NCBI GenBank assembly: GCA_025464625.1
Contig: JAOAUZ010000001.1
Coordinates: forward strand, 289,183 to 353,182
Source of the DNA: Rickettsiales bacterium
Lineage (GTDB): Bacteria; Pseudomonadota; Alphaproteobacteria; Rickettsiales; SXRF01
DNA: 64,000 nucleotides
Direction of reading: 5' to 3'
Below the pieces are notes generated by a model. That model ran no database searches. It was given only the letters and a program-made list of their open reading frames with translations, and was not told the origin of the DNA. The position numbers were made by a program, and so were the translations under genes. Shown here piece after piece: positions 45,630 through 54,113 of this stretch (its first letter is position 1; each line of letters opens with the position of its first letter).

Positions 45630-46073
45630 ATGAACGATAACCGACTTACAGTCCGCCTGATGGATTATTGGAAACGCCTCAAAAAAGATGATGTAATTCC
45701 AGATTTTAAGAAAAACAATCCAGCCATGATTGAAGATTTGTGGGAGCAGTGTTTTGTGCTTTCTGTGGTTCCGCCCAATTGCTCTGGCTATAAATATGAA
45801 TATATCGGCAAAGAGATTAAAAAAATCTACCTAAAAGACCTATTGGGAATGACCTTTGATCTTAAAAACGGGCAGTTTCCAAATTCTGTAATTGTTCCAA
45901 AATTACAAGTGATGAATACTTTGATAGATATAAAAACTCCGCAGGAAGATAGTGGGCAGATGCCGATTGCAGGTGGAAAAATTATTAAATACCGAACTAT
46001 TATGCTGCCATTTGGTAATGAAAAATCTGGTATAACTCATGTTGTTGTTGGCGTATCATGCCGTGAGTTCTAG
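45630..46073 (+). CDS. PAS-domain protein (PAS_5-like)
   Basis: 147 residues from ATG 45630 (MNDNRLTVRLMDYWKRLK); the open frame upstream overlaps ileS antisense and is not believable. A single PAS-like fold is suggested by PAMIEDLWEQCFVLSVVPPN, YKYEYIGKEIKKIY, QVMNTLIDIKTPQEDSGQMP and YRTIMLPFGNEKSGITHVVV. This resembles a short alphaproteobacterial single-PAS family of unknown role. It stands alone, divergent from ileS, and a hairpin repeat begins right after the stop. Confidence 0.75.
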   Translation: MNDNRLTVRLMDYWKRLKKDDVIPDFKKNNPAMIEDLWEQCFVLSVVPPNCSGYKYEYIGKEIKKIYLKDLLGMTFDLKNGQFPNSVIVPKLQVMNTLIDIKTPQEDSGQMPIAGGKIIKYRTIMLPFGNEKSGITHVVVGVSCREF

Positions 46074-46200
46074 AATAAACTCTACTTTGGCTTCAAATCT
46101 GCTTGCAATGGATCCTCCTCAAAACATATCAGTTATTAGGTATAACCTCATGTTTTTCGGTGTCCATCGCTTCGCGCTTTTTTGCCATAGCGAGTTTATT
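46074..46200. repeat. Hairpin repeat copy 5, after the PAS gene
   Basis: The ends are AATAAACTC and GAGTTTATT. The core TTCAAATCTGCTTGCAATGG aligns with the copy at 2281-2426. Nested stems are GCAATGGA with TCCATCGC (one wobble), AAAACAT with ATGTTTT, and GTTAT with ATAAC. It begins on the base after the PAS stop codon. Confidence 0.8.
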
Positions 46201-46267
46201 TGAGAATGCTCTATTTAATAATGCTATTTATTGACAGTTTTGCTTTTATCTTGTTACATCGCTATCT

Positions 46268-47428
46268 ATGAAAAAAGAAACCTTGCTTGCCGCACTCGGC
46301 TCTGATCCTGATGTTCATCGCGGCGCGGTGAATGTTCCTGTATATCGTGCATCGACCATTTTATTTCCAACTTTGGCAGAATTTGAGGCAGCGGAGCGTG
46401 GGCAATCAGCACACCCAAGCTATGCGCGCTCTGGTACGCCTTCATCCGAGGCTTTGGAAAAGGCAGTCGCGGATCTTGAAGGGGCGGATCATGCGATTGT
46501 TACTTCTTCTGGATTGTCGGCAATTGTAACGTCAATGCTGGCTTTTTTAAACTCTGGTGATCATGTTTTAATGGTGGATAGCGCATATGGTCCAACGCGT
46601 CGTTTCTGTGATTTGGAGCTTAAAAGATTAGGTATTGAAACTACTTATTATGATCCGTGTATTGGCGCGGGAATTTCTGCGTTGATTCGTGCTAATACTA
46701 AAGTTGTATTTGTCGAAAGCCCTGGCTCGCTAACTTTTGAAGTGCAGGATATACCTGCTATTGCTAAGGAAGCGCATGCACATGGTTTGGTTGTAATCGG
46801 TGATAATACTTGGGGTACACCGTTATTTGTGAATCCGTTTGAATTGGGGATGGATGTATCTATTCACTCCGCCACTAAATATATCAGTGGTCACTCAGAT
46901 TTAATCATGGGGACTATTTCCTGTCGTGAAGCGCATTACAAAAAACTACTACAAACATTCAGAAATCTTGGAACATGTGCCAGTAGCGATAATTGCTATC
47001 TTGCACTGCGTGGGCTGCGGACTATGTCTGTTCGCCTTAAACAGCATTATAAAAACGGCTTGCTGGTGGCGCAGTGGTTGCGTGAGCGTGGAGAAGTTGC
47101 TGAAGTCCTGCATCCTGCACTGCCTGATGCGGCTGTGCATGATTTATGGAAACGTGATTTTAGCGGTGCGCCTAGCTTGTTTAGCATAGTGCTGAAGCAA
47201 AATTATTCATCTGAGAAGTTGGCTTCCATGCTTGATAATCTGGAATATTTCGGCATGGGCTATAGTTGGGGTGGGTTTGAGAGCTTGATTATCCCTTGTC
47301 ACCCTGAAAAAATTCGTACCGCTACCAAGTGGGAGCGCACAGGGACGGTTTTACGTTTACATATTGGCTTAGAAAATGTTGATGATTTAATTGCTGATCT
47401 AGAAAAGGGTTTTGCAAGACTGAAATAG
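46268..47428 (+). CDS. metC: Cystathionine beta-lyase
   Basis: 386 residues of the Cys/Met-metabolism PLP family. MetC cleaves cystathionine to homocysteine for methionine synthesis. Seen are SYARSGTPSSEALEKAVADL, the PLP-stacking region SSGLSAIVTSMLAFLNSGDH, GDNTWGTPLFVNPFELGMD and the PLP Lys in SIHSATKYISGHSDLIMG. The C-terminal SWGGFESLIIP and RLHIGLENVDDLIADLEKG favour the beta-lyase branch over gamma-synthases. It is followed by an esterase gene 20 bp downstream. Confidence 0.92.
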   Translation: MKKETLLAALGSDPDVHRGAVNVPVYRASTILFPTLAEFEAAERGQSAHPSYARSGTPSSEALEKAVADLEGADHAIVTSSGLSAIVTSMLAFLNSGDHVLMVDSAYGPTRRFCDLELKRLGIETTYYDPCIGAGISALIRANTKVVFVESPGSLTFEVQDIPAIAKEAHAHGLVVIGDNTWGTPLFVNPFELGMDVSIHSATKYISGHSDLIMGTISCREAHYKKLLQTFRNLGTCASSDNCYLALRGLRTMSVRLKQHYKNGLLVAQWLRERGEVAEVLHPALPDAAVHDLWKRDFSGAPSLFSIVLKQNYSSEKLASMLDNLEYFGMGYSWGGFESLIIPCHPEKIRTATKWERTGTVLRLHIGLENVDDLIADLEKGFARLK

Positions 47429-47448
47429 ATATTTGGAGAGCTTTTTTT

Positions 47449-48342
47449 ATGTATCGGCGTTGGCACTATTTCTTTGTTATAGCTTTTCTTTTATGCAGTT
47501 TTCCCCAACAAGCGCAGGCAGGGATTTTACGTTATCTTTTAGAAAAACGTCAGCAACACAAGACATCTAATAATGTATCAAATGTAACGCCAAGCTTTGC
47601 AGATGTTGCTTATGGTGAAGACGAAAAACAAGTAATGGATGTATATATACCACAGAATGCTAATAATGCCCCTATAGTTGTTATGGTGCATGGCGGAGCT
47701 TGGAAATATGGCGATAAAACTATGCGTGGTAAGATTGGTTCAAAAGCCTCTCATTATTTAAGAAAAGGATATATTTTTGTTTCAGTTGATTATCGTTTGC
47801 TACCAACTCCACCTGATCAACAAGCACAAGATGTGGCACGAGCTGTGGCAATGATTCAGAAATATGCAGCTAGTTGGGGTGGCGACTCATCCCGCATTGT
47901 TTTAATGGGGCATTCTGCTGGCGCGCATCTTGTTGCGCTATTATCGGCGAATCCATATGCGTGGGCAGGAACTAGGCTTAAACCGTGGGCGGGAACTATT
48001 TCTCTTGATAGTGCTGCTCTTGATCTGGTTAAAATTATGTCTGGTCAACATCACTCCATTTATGACGATGCTTTTGGTGATGACAGGGAATATTGGGTTC
48101 AGAACTCGCCACTTAGTCAATTATCCGATGATGCGTTGCCAATGTTGGTTGTTTGTTCAACAACTCGTAAAGATGATTCCTGTGGTAATGCACAGAAATT
48201 TGTTAAAGCGGGGCAGAATATGGGAAAATTATATCAATATTTTCCTGTGGAAAAAAATCACAAATCTATAATGGCTGATGTTGGGGTAGAGCATGAATAT
48301 ACAGCTAAAATTGATAGGTTTATAGAGTTAGTTATCCATTAA
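47449..48342 (+). CDS. Exported alpha/beta hydrolase (esterase/lipase-like)
   Basis: 297 residues. The signal peptide (about 1-24) ends near PQQAQA. The fold matches BD-FAE/carboxylesterase-type enzymes: VVMVHGGAWKYGDKTM (oxyanion His-Gly-Gly), nucleophile elbow GHSAGAHLVAL, and a late acid/His pair likely in DSCGNAQK and KNHKSIM. Substrate unknown. It follows metC closely and may be co-transcribed, but has no obvious link to methionine synthesis. Confidence 0.85.
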   Translation: MYRRWHYFFVIAFLLCSFPQQAQAGILRYLLEKRQQHKTSNNVSNVTPSFADVAYGEDEKQVMDVYIPQNANNAPIVVMVHGGAWKYGDKTMRGKIGSKASHYLRKGYIFVSVDYRLLPTPPDQQAQDVARAVAMIQKYAASWGGDSSRIVLMGHSAGAHLVALLSANPYAWAGTRLKPWAGTISLDSAALDLVKIMSGQHHSIYDDAFGDDREYWVQNSPLSQLSDDALPMLVVCSTTRKDDSCGNAQKFVKAGQNMGKLYQYFPVEKNHKSIMADVGVEHEYTAKIDRFIELVIH

Positions 48343-48406
48343 TTAAAATAATCGAATAACAAATTGCCTTTCATTACAGTGAATAAAAATGTTGCATAGC
48401 AGCATA

Positions 48407-48441
48407 AATTTTGACATTTAATATGTAACCAAGTCAAAATT
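48407..48441 (+). promoter_or_regulatory. Inverted repeat in the amtB leader
   Basis: AATTTTGAC at 48407 and GTCAAAATT ending 48441 are perfect complements separated by 17 bases, ending 9 bp before the amtB ATG. It could be an operator or a leader hairpin that hides the ribosome-binding site. I found no -24/-12 sigma-54 element in the same region. Confidence 0.4.
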
Positions 48442-48450
48442 ATTAGGCGC

Positions 48451-49779
48451 ATGAAAAAAAATATTCAGAAATTTGGTGGTGCGGTGGCATTTCTTGTTGC
48501 CATGGTTTTGCCGAGTTTCGGAGCTTTAGCGCAAACTTCCCCTGTTCTTGATTCTGGCAGCACAGCATGGATGCTGGTTTCCACTCTACTCGTTCTGATG
48601 ATGACGATACCAGGGCTTGCTCTGTTCTATGGCGGAATGGTGCATAAAGATAGTGTGCTTGCTACTCTGATGCAGAGCTTTGTGGCGACCACTTTGGTAA
48701 CTGTGCTATGGGTGGTATACGGTTATTCACTGATTTTTACCGAGCATAATAGTTTTATTGGTAGTTTTGATAAGATTCTGCTTTCTGGAATTGGGAAAGA
48801 TTCCTTGAATGGAGTTATCCCTGAAACAGTGTTTGTAATGTTTCAAATGACATTTGGTATTATTACCTGCGCCCTTATATTCGGCTCTGTTGCAACGCGT
48901 ATAAAATTATCATCGGCATTGGTCTTTATCGCTTCATGGTTCACGTTAGTTTATGTTCCAGTGGCGCATTGGGTATGGGGACCGAAGGGTATGCTCGGTG
49001 GTGTGGGGATTGACGGCTATAATGGTTTGTTCGGATTCGGCGCAACACTTGATTATGCTGGTGGAACAGTGGTGCATATCAACGCTGGGATTGCAGGGCT
49101 TATGGCGGCTATTATGCTGGAGAATCATAAGCATTTTAATGCTAAATCACGAAAAATGGCGCAGCCATATAATATCGTATTTAGCGTTATTGGTGCTTCA
49201 ATGCTGTGGGTGGGTTGGTTTGGATTTAATGCTGGCTCGGCAATAGCTGCGAATGGCAGTGCTGGTATGGCGATGCTTACCACTCAAATTTCAGCGGCTA
49301 TGGCATCGCTTTCATGGATGATGATTGAATGGAAAACGAATAGAAAACCTAGCGTAATAGGGATTATTTCTGGCGCTGTTTCTGGATTGGTAGCGATAAC
49401 TCCTGCCTGCGGATTTGTTGGTGTTGGTGGTGCGCTTATTATCGGTGCGGTTGCTGGGATTATTTGTTTTTATGCTTGCCGTATAAAATTCAAGTTTAAT
49501 TTTGATGATTCACTAGATGTGTTTGGTGTGCATTGTGTTGGTGGTATAATAGGCGCGCTGCTAACTGGTGTTTTTGCAATTAAAGAAATCGGCGGAGTGG
49601 ATGGAAGCGTTACACAATTCATTGCTCAGATTGAAGGTGTTGCTGTTACAATTATTTACGGCATGATAATGAGCTATATTATCCTAAAAATTATTGGTGT
49701 GACGATGGGGCTACGAGTGGACAGGAGAGCCGAAGATGAAGGATTGGATCTAACCATTCATGGTGAGAGTTTACATTAG
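48451..49779 (+). CDS. amtB: Ammonium transporter
   Basis: 442 residues. A cleavable N-terminal signal segment precedes eleven membrane helices of the Amt family. Motifs include STAWMLVSTLLVLMMTIPGL, GGMVHKDSVLATLMQ, WVWGPKGMLGG, the DYAGGTVVHINAGIAGL signature with a pore His, and DVFGVHCVGGIIGALLTGVF with the second pore His. It conducts ammonium/ammonia into the cell. In many proteobacteria glnK precedes amtB; no PII gene is adjacent here. It acts upstream of glutamate synthase, also in this window. It is convergent with corA. Confidence 0.97.
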   Translation: MKKNIQKFGGAVAFLVAMVLPSFGALAQTSPVLDSGSTAWMLVSTLLVLMMTIPGLALFYGGMVHKDSVLATLMQSFVATTLVTVLWVVYGYSLIFTEHNSFIGSFDKILLSGIGKDSLNGVIPETVFVMFQMTFGIITCALIFGSVATRIKLSSALVFIASWFTLVYVPVAHWVWGPKGMLGGVGIDGYNGLFGFGATLDYAGGTVVHINAGIAGLMAAIMLENHKHFNAKSRKMAQPYNIVFSVIGASMLWVGWFGFNAGSAIAANGSAGMAMLTTQISAAMASLSWMMIEWKTNRKPSVIGIISGAVSGLVAITPACGFVGVGGALIIGAVAGIICFYACRIKFKFNFDDSLDVFGVHCVGGIIGALLTGVFAIKEIGGVDGSVTQFIAQIEGVAVTIIYGMIMSYIILKIIGVTMGLRVDRRAEDEGLDLTIHGESLH

Positions 49780-49785
49780 GGATTG

Positions 49786-50763
49786 TTACAACCAGCCTTT
49801 TTTACGGAAATATGCGTATGGGAGTATAGCAAAAGTTATCATTATTGTTATAGCCATTGGATAGCCACCAATCCAATCAAGTTCTGGCATATATTTGAAA
49901 TTCATTCCATATAGGCTGGCTACTAAAGTTGGAGGCATAAAAAATACAGAAAATACTGAGAATAATTTAATAATCATATTCTGTTCGATATTTATCATGC
50001 CAAGTATTGCATCAAGCAGGAATGTTATTTTGTCTGATGCAAAATGGGTTTGCTGAGTTAGTACGCTAACGTCAGAAATCATTAGATCAATATCTTGTTC
50101 TAACTCGCTATCATTAGGAGTTATCTTTTTAAAGAAATGTAGAAGGCGGTTTATACTCTGTAGGCTTTCATTGGTTTTGGAATTAAGATCAGCACATGTT
50201 CCAACTGATTTAAGCAAACCTTTCATCACTTGCGATGTGTTTCTATCATTGGTATCTAAAACTTCTCCGTCAAAAACACGATGGGAGAAATGATCCAGAG
50301 CTTCCTCTACTACTTCCATATTGTGGGCAACGCGGGTTATCATTTCTTCGAGCAACCCTTCCAGTGCTTGCGCTGATGTTCTAAACATATCTGGCACTGT
50401 CTGTATGCGTTGGGCAAACATGCTAAAAGAAGTGGGAGAAATATCGCGAATAGTTATCAATGAATCTGTTGTTAGTATAAAAGTGACAGCACTGATGTTG
50501 GGGTGCTGGTTATCTTGTTTGGTGATAATGGCGGCAGTCATGTATGCCACACTATTTTCTGTATAAAGACGGTTCAGAACATTATTTTTCCATACATCAT
50601 TTTTCGAAGGGAGGGTGATGCGGCATTGTTGTTGGATTAAATTAAGCTCGCTATCTGAGGCAGTGGTCACATCAACCCATAATGCGCCATCAGGAATTGT
50701 ATCTTTTTCAGATAATTTTTTAGTCAGTATAGACTCACCCTGCCTATAAAATACTGTAATCAT
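49786..50763 (-). CDS. corA: CorA-family magnesium/cobalt transporter
   Basis: 325 residues. A long cytoplasmic domain with extended helices (VEEALDHFSHRVFDGEVLD, then INRLLHFFKKITPNDSELEQ) is followed by two C-terminal membrane helices flanking the signature YGMNFKYMPELDW. The GMN motif identifies the CorA channel family for divalent cations (Mg, Co, Ni). It is convergent with amtB (6 bp gap). A palindromic repeat begins 20 bp upstream of the start. Confidence 0.95.
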   Translation of the reverse strand: MITVFYRQGESILTKKLSEKDTIPDGALWVDVTTASDSELNLIQQQCRITLPSKNDVWKNNVLNRLYTENSVAYMTAAIITKQDNQHPNISAVTFILTTDSLITIRDISPTSFSMFAQRIQTVPDMFRTSAQALEGLLEEMITRVAHNMEVVEEALDHFSHRVFDGEVLDTNDRNTSQVMKGLLKSVGTCADLNSKTNESLQSINRLLHFFKKITPNDSELEQDIDLMISDVSVLTQQTHFASDKITFLLDAILGMINIEQNMIIKLFSVFSVFFMPPTLVASLYGMNFKYMPELDWIGGYPMAITIMITFAILPYAYFRKKGWL

Positions 50764-50782
50764 AAAGAACCAGCTTTGGTTT

Positions 50783-50854
50783 TGTCATCCCGAGCGCAGT
50801 CGAGGGATCTTTGCAAGAATAATGTAAAGATTTCTCGTTTCACTCGAAATGACA
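50783..50854. repeat. Palindromic repeat, TGTCATnCCGAG family, between corA and argG
   Basis: It starts TGTCATCCCGAGCGCAGTCG and ends TTCACTCGAAATGACA, with inner AGGGATCTTTGC and GTAAAGATTTCTCG. It is intergenic, between the corA start and the argG stop. It shows the whole unit found in shortened form in folKP and ileS. Confidence 0.88.
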
Positions 50855-50933
50855 GGTTTTTAGAAATTTCCTTAAAGGTATCCTAACAATTTTTGGTTAA
50901 TTTTATGTGAACGCGGGCGTTCTTTATTGGGAG

Positions 50934-52139
50934 CTACTGCCGATTCAGCAACCGCAGCCTTAGGGCATTTAGCTTAATGAAACCTGCAGCGTCTTTTTGA
51001 TCATATGCTCCTGCGTCATCCTCAAAGGTTACATGTTTTTCGCTATATAGGCTTTTTGGTGATTTGCGACCGACCACGCTAACACTTCCCTTATATAATT
51101 TCAGGCGCACTGTGCCTGTCACGTTGCTTTGTGATTTATCAATTAGAGCTTGCAACATTTCCCGCTCTGGAGACCACCAATAACCGTTATAAATAAGCTC
51201 GGCGTAGCGTGGCATCAGCTCATCTTTAAGATGTCCTGCGCCTCTATCAAGCGTGAGGCTTTCCATAGCGCGGTGAGCTACTAGTAATATAGAGCCACCG
51301 GGGGTTTCATAAATCCCGCGTGATTTCATACCCACATAGCGGTTTTCAACTAAATCCAAACGCCCAATGCCGTTTTCACCACCGAGTTTATTCAGATGGG
51401 TAAGCAAGGTTGCGGGCGACATTTTTTTGCCGTCAACTGCCACTGCGTCGCCATGCTCAAATTCCACCTCAATAAATGTGGCTTTGTCGGGTGCTTTTTC
51501 TGGCGATACGCTGCGGATGAACATATCTTCATGCGGGGCTTCCCAAGGGTTTTCCAGCACTTTACCTTCATAAGAAATATGCAGCAGATTAGCATCAGTT
51601 GAATATGGGGCTTCGCCACGTTTATCTTTAGCGATAGGTATCTGGTGTTTTTCTGCATATTCAATCAGTTTGGTGCGACTGGTTAAATCCCACTCGCGCC
51701 ATGGTGCTATTACTTTAATATCAGGCTTCAGAGCGTAATATCCAAGTTCAAAACGCACCTGATCGTTGCCTTTGCCAGTTGCACCATGTGCCACCGCATC
51801 CGCACCTGTTTTTAGCGCTATTTCAATCTGCTTTTTGGCAATTAGCGGGCGGGCGATTGATGTGCCAAGCAGATACGTTCCTTCATAAAGTGTGTTGGCG
51901 CGGAACATTGGGAACACATAATCGCGCACGAATTCTTCACGCAGATCTTCAATAAAAATTTCCTTCGCGCCCATCATTTCTGCTTTTTTGCGCGCTGGCT
52001 CAACTTCTTCGCCTTGCCCAAGATCCGCGGTAAAAGTTACCACCTCGCAGCCATACTGCTCTTGCAGCCAGCGTAGAATTATTGAGGTATCCAACCCACC
52101 TGAATAAGCCAGAACTACTTTTTTAATTTTTTGTGACAT
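50934..52139 (-). CDS. argG: Argininosuccinate synthase
   Basis: 401 residues, standard for the short ArgG type. It joins citrulline and aspartate using ATP. The PP-loop [47 protein letters not shown] and the [18 protein letters not shown] signature are all intact. No other arg gene is present. It is followed on the same strand (upstream in coding order) by a restriction-modification pair 30 bp away. Confidence 0.97.
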   Translation of the reverse strand: MSQKIKKVVLAYSGGLDTSIILRWLQEQYGCEVVTFTADLGQGEEVEPARKKAEMMGAKEIFIEDLREEFVRDYVFPMFRANTLYEGTYLLGTSIARPLIAKKQIEIALKTGADAVAHGATGKGNDQVRFELGYYALKPDIKVIAPWREWDLTSRTKLIEYAEKHQIPIAKDKRGEAPYSTDANLLHISYEGKVLENPWEAPHEDMFIRSVSPEKAPDKATFIEVEFEHGDAVAVDGKKMSPATLLTHLNKLGGENGIGRLDLVENRYVGMKSRGIYETPGGSILLVAHRAMESLTLDRGAGHLKDELMPRYAELIYNGYWWSPEREMLQALIDKSQSNVTGTVRLKLYKGSVSVVGRKSPKSLYSEKHVTFEDDAGAYDQKDAAGFIKLNALRLRLLNRQ

Positions 52140-52169
52140 TTTCTTTGTTCTCCGAGGTTTGATTTTTGT

Positions 52170-53201
52170 TTAGGCATACTCAAGAATTTTGTGATGGCTT
52201 ACAACATTAGTGCTGCTAAATAAATCACTTTTTATCTGATTTGCGATATGAAAAGCTAGATTTACAGGAACAGCATTGCCAACCATTTTATAGCCATCAC
52301 TTAAGTCTTTGTATTTGAAAATAAAATTATCTGGAAAGGTCTGTATTCTGGCACACTCTCTAATAGATAACCGTCTATATAAATGCTCTTTTCCCTGAAC
52401 AAATTCACGCTTATTTTGCTCTATAAAGGTCATTTTCGGGGCATCTGGGTGTATTGGAGCGTGTCTGCCTCCTGCTTGAATAGTAAAAGACGGCTCATCC
52501 CAAGAGCGAACTCTATTGCGGGACATATAGATAGAGGAAAATCCGCCAGTCATATATTCATGGTTAGTAATGGCTAAATTCCGTCCATTTGTTTTGTTTT
52601 TATCTAGCGCAGGAGTCGCGGTTTTTCTTATATCATAAATAGCATCCTGCAAAATTGGTTTTCTGTTAGCTGTTTGGTGAAGATTAAAAATTTTATTGGT
52701 CTGACGAGCGTTATATCCTACAAAAAACACTCTCTTTCTGTCTTGCGGAACACCGTAGTCATTAGCATTTACCAGTTGAAAATTTACCGTGTAGCCAAGC
52801 TCGGCAAAGCTATCAATAATGGATTTTACTGTATCTCTATGTTTTGGGTGGAGCATCCCAGATACATTTTCTGCTACAAAAAATAAAGGCTTTTTGTCTT
52901 TGATAACCCTTATATATTCAAAGAAAAGCTGCCCCCTTTGGTCTTTAATTCCTAAGCCCTTTCCCGCTTCACTAAAACTCTGGCATGGTGGGCCGCCAAT
53001 TACTCCAACTATGTCATTGGGCATTTCGTCAGAAGGAATATCGCGGATACTACGTTTGTCTAGCTTAGTTCCTTTGTGGTTATGCAAATATGTTTCCCAT
53101 ATTGTTTGGTCATATTCATTTGCCCATGCAATATCAAATCCAGCCCTACTGAACCCCAAATCCATACCACCACAACCAGAAAATAAGGAAACTATTTTCA
53201 T
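52170..53201 (-). CDS. DNA (cytosine-5) methyltransferase of a type II R-M system
   Basis: 343 residues with the full order of m5C methyltransferase motifs: I FSGCGGMDLGFSRAGF, IV IGGPPCQSFSEAGKG with the catalytic Cys, VI FVAENVSG, VIII QDRKRVFFVGYN, IX RLSIRECARIQTFPDNF and X YKMVGNAVPVNLA. The target recognition region lies between VIII and IX. Its partner nuclease looks like NgoPII, which cuts GGCC, so methylation of GGCC is the likely specificity (inference). It overlaps the nuclease gene by 4 bases (ATGA), downstream of it. Base composition looks more A+T-rich than argG, suggesting horizontal arrival. Confidence 0.94.
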   Translation of the reverse strand: MKIVSLFSGCGGMDLGFSRAGFDIAWANEYDQTIWETYLHNHKGTKLDKRSIRDIPSDEMPNDIVGVIGGPPCQSFSEAGKGLGIKDQRGQLFFEYIRVIKDKKPLFFVAENVSGMLHPKHRDTVKSIIDSFAELGYTVNFQLVNANDYGVPQDRKRVFFVGYNARQTNKIFNLHQTANRKPILQDAIYDIRKTATPALDKNKTNGRNLAITNHEYMTGGFSSIYMSRNRVRSWDEPSFTIQAGGRHAPIHPDAPKMTFIEQNKREFVQGKEHLYRRLSIRECARIQTFPDNFIFKYKDLSDGYKMVGNAVPVNLAFHIANQIKSDLFSSTNVVSHHKILEYA

Positions 53202-54034
53202 GCTGTTTTCCTTATTGATATATGAAACGCTGATATATTTTTTGCCGTATTATTTGGATTTTTTACATTTATTTTATTTATGGAAATGCGAGGCTCATTC
53301 TCTAGTTTTGCAATATCTTGCTTAGGAAATGAATTATATTTGTCCTCTGAAATTATTGCGTTCAAAATATTTTTTTCTGGTTCAATAACATTATTGAACA
53401 CTTTTGTTGGATGTTCAATGCCCCACATTCCGCGAATTCGTAAATATGTTATGCCCAGAGGATCAACTTTATTCACTCTTCCCAGTTCATTGGTTTGTGA
53501 AAATTCAACTCCATCCGCAGATTTAAGGCTATTGGAGATGGCGTTACCAATTTTTTCATAGATTTCTTTTTCAGCAGCGTAAATATCGCCATATACAAAC
53601 CATAACGACTGCAAATTTTTTTCTTTTACTGTGCCAATGGCGTAAATAATATCTTTTTCTGTCCAGTTTTCACATTCCCTGCAAGCCTTAGTAATTAAGG
53701 TGCTATCTGAATATAATTTGTTTTTTGGATAAGAACTATTTAGAGCGATTGATGAATTAAATCCCTCAATTTTCTTCACTTCAATGGCATCACCATTTTT
53801 GATTATAATATCGGGTGGGTTATTAGCATTACCAATATAAGAAAATTTGTTTGAGTAAGCTGCCCCTTTTTCTTGTAAGGTATTTGCAGTGAAAGAGTCG
53901 CAAAATGCATCCTTTATAAAGTATTCTAATGAGTCACCAGCTTGCTGGATACGAATGGAATTTTTATAATTATCTACAATGGTGAAGGAGCGTAGCTGAG
54001 AAATATTATATATAGCTTTTAATATATTGGTCAT
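53198..54034 (-). CDS. Type II restriction endonuclease, NgoPII-like
   Basis: 278 residues. The catalytic PD-(D/E)-x-K pattern is visible as NPPDIIIKNGDAIEVKKIEG (Asp, then Glu-x-Lys). Overall it resembles the NgoPII family, including SLEYFIKDAFCDSF near the start and ITYLRIRGMWGIEHPTKVF toward the end. That family cuts GGCC. It precedes and overlaps the methyltransferase. The nuclease-first order would need a control mechanism to protect a new host, and no C protein gene is seen. The gene looks A+T-rich compared with its neighbours. Confidence 0.85.
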   Translation of the reverse strand: MTNILKAIYNISQLRSFTIVDNYKNSIRIQQAGDSLEYFIKDAFCDSFTANTLQEKGAAYSNKFSYIGNANNPPDIIIKNGDAIEVKKIEGFNSSIALNSSYPKNKLYSDSTLITKACRECENWTEKDIIYAIGTVKEKNLQSLWFVYGDIYAAEKEIYEKIGNAISNSLKSADGVEFSQTNELGRVNKVDPLGITYLRIRGMWGIEHPTKVFNNVIEPEKNILNAIISEDKYNSFPKQDIAKLENEPRISINKINVKNPNNTAKNISAFHISIRKTA

Positions 54035-54113
54035 TATTCCACCCCATTATTTATTGCTGTAAAACTATATCACCTCTTGAAATAGTGCAAGCATTACGGC
54101 TATATGTAACTCT

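Noticed and set aside
48343-48450. Sigma-54 promoter ahead of amtB
   Set aside because: No GG/GC pair with -24/-12 spacing is visible; TTGACA at 48411 lacks a good -10 element at 16-18 bp.
52170-54034. A wider defence island around the R-M genes
   Set aside because: Flanking genes (argG, malonyl-CoA decarboxylase) are metabolic and no other defence-type proteins were recognised on either side.
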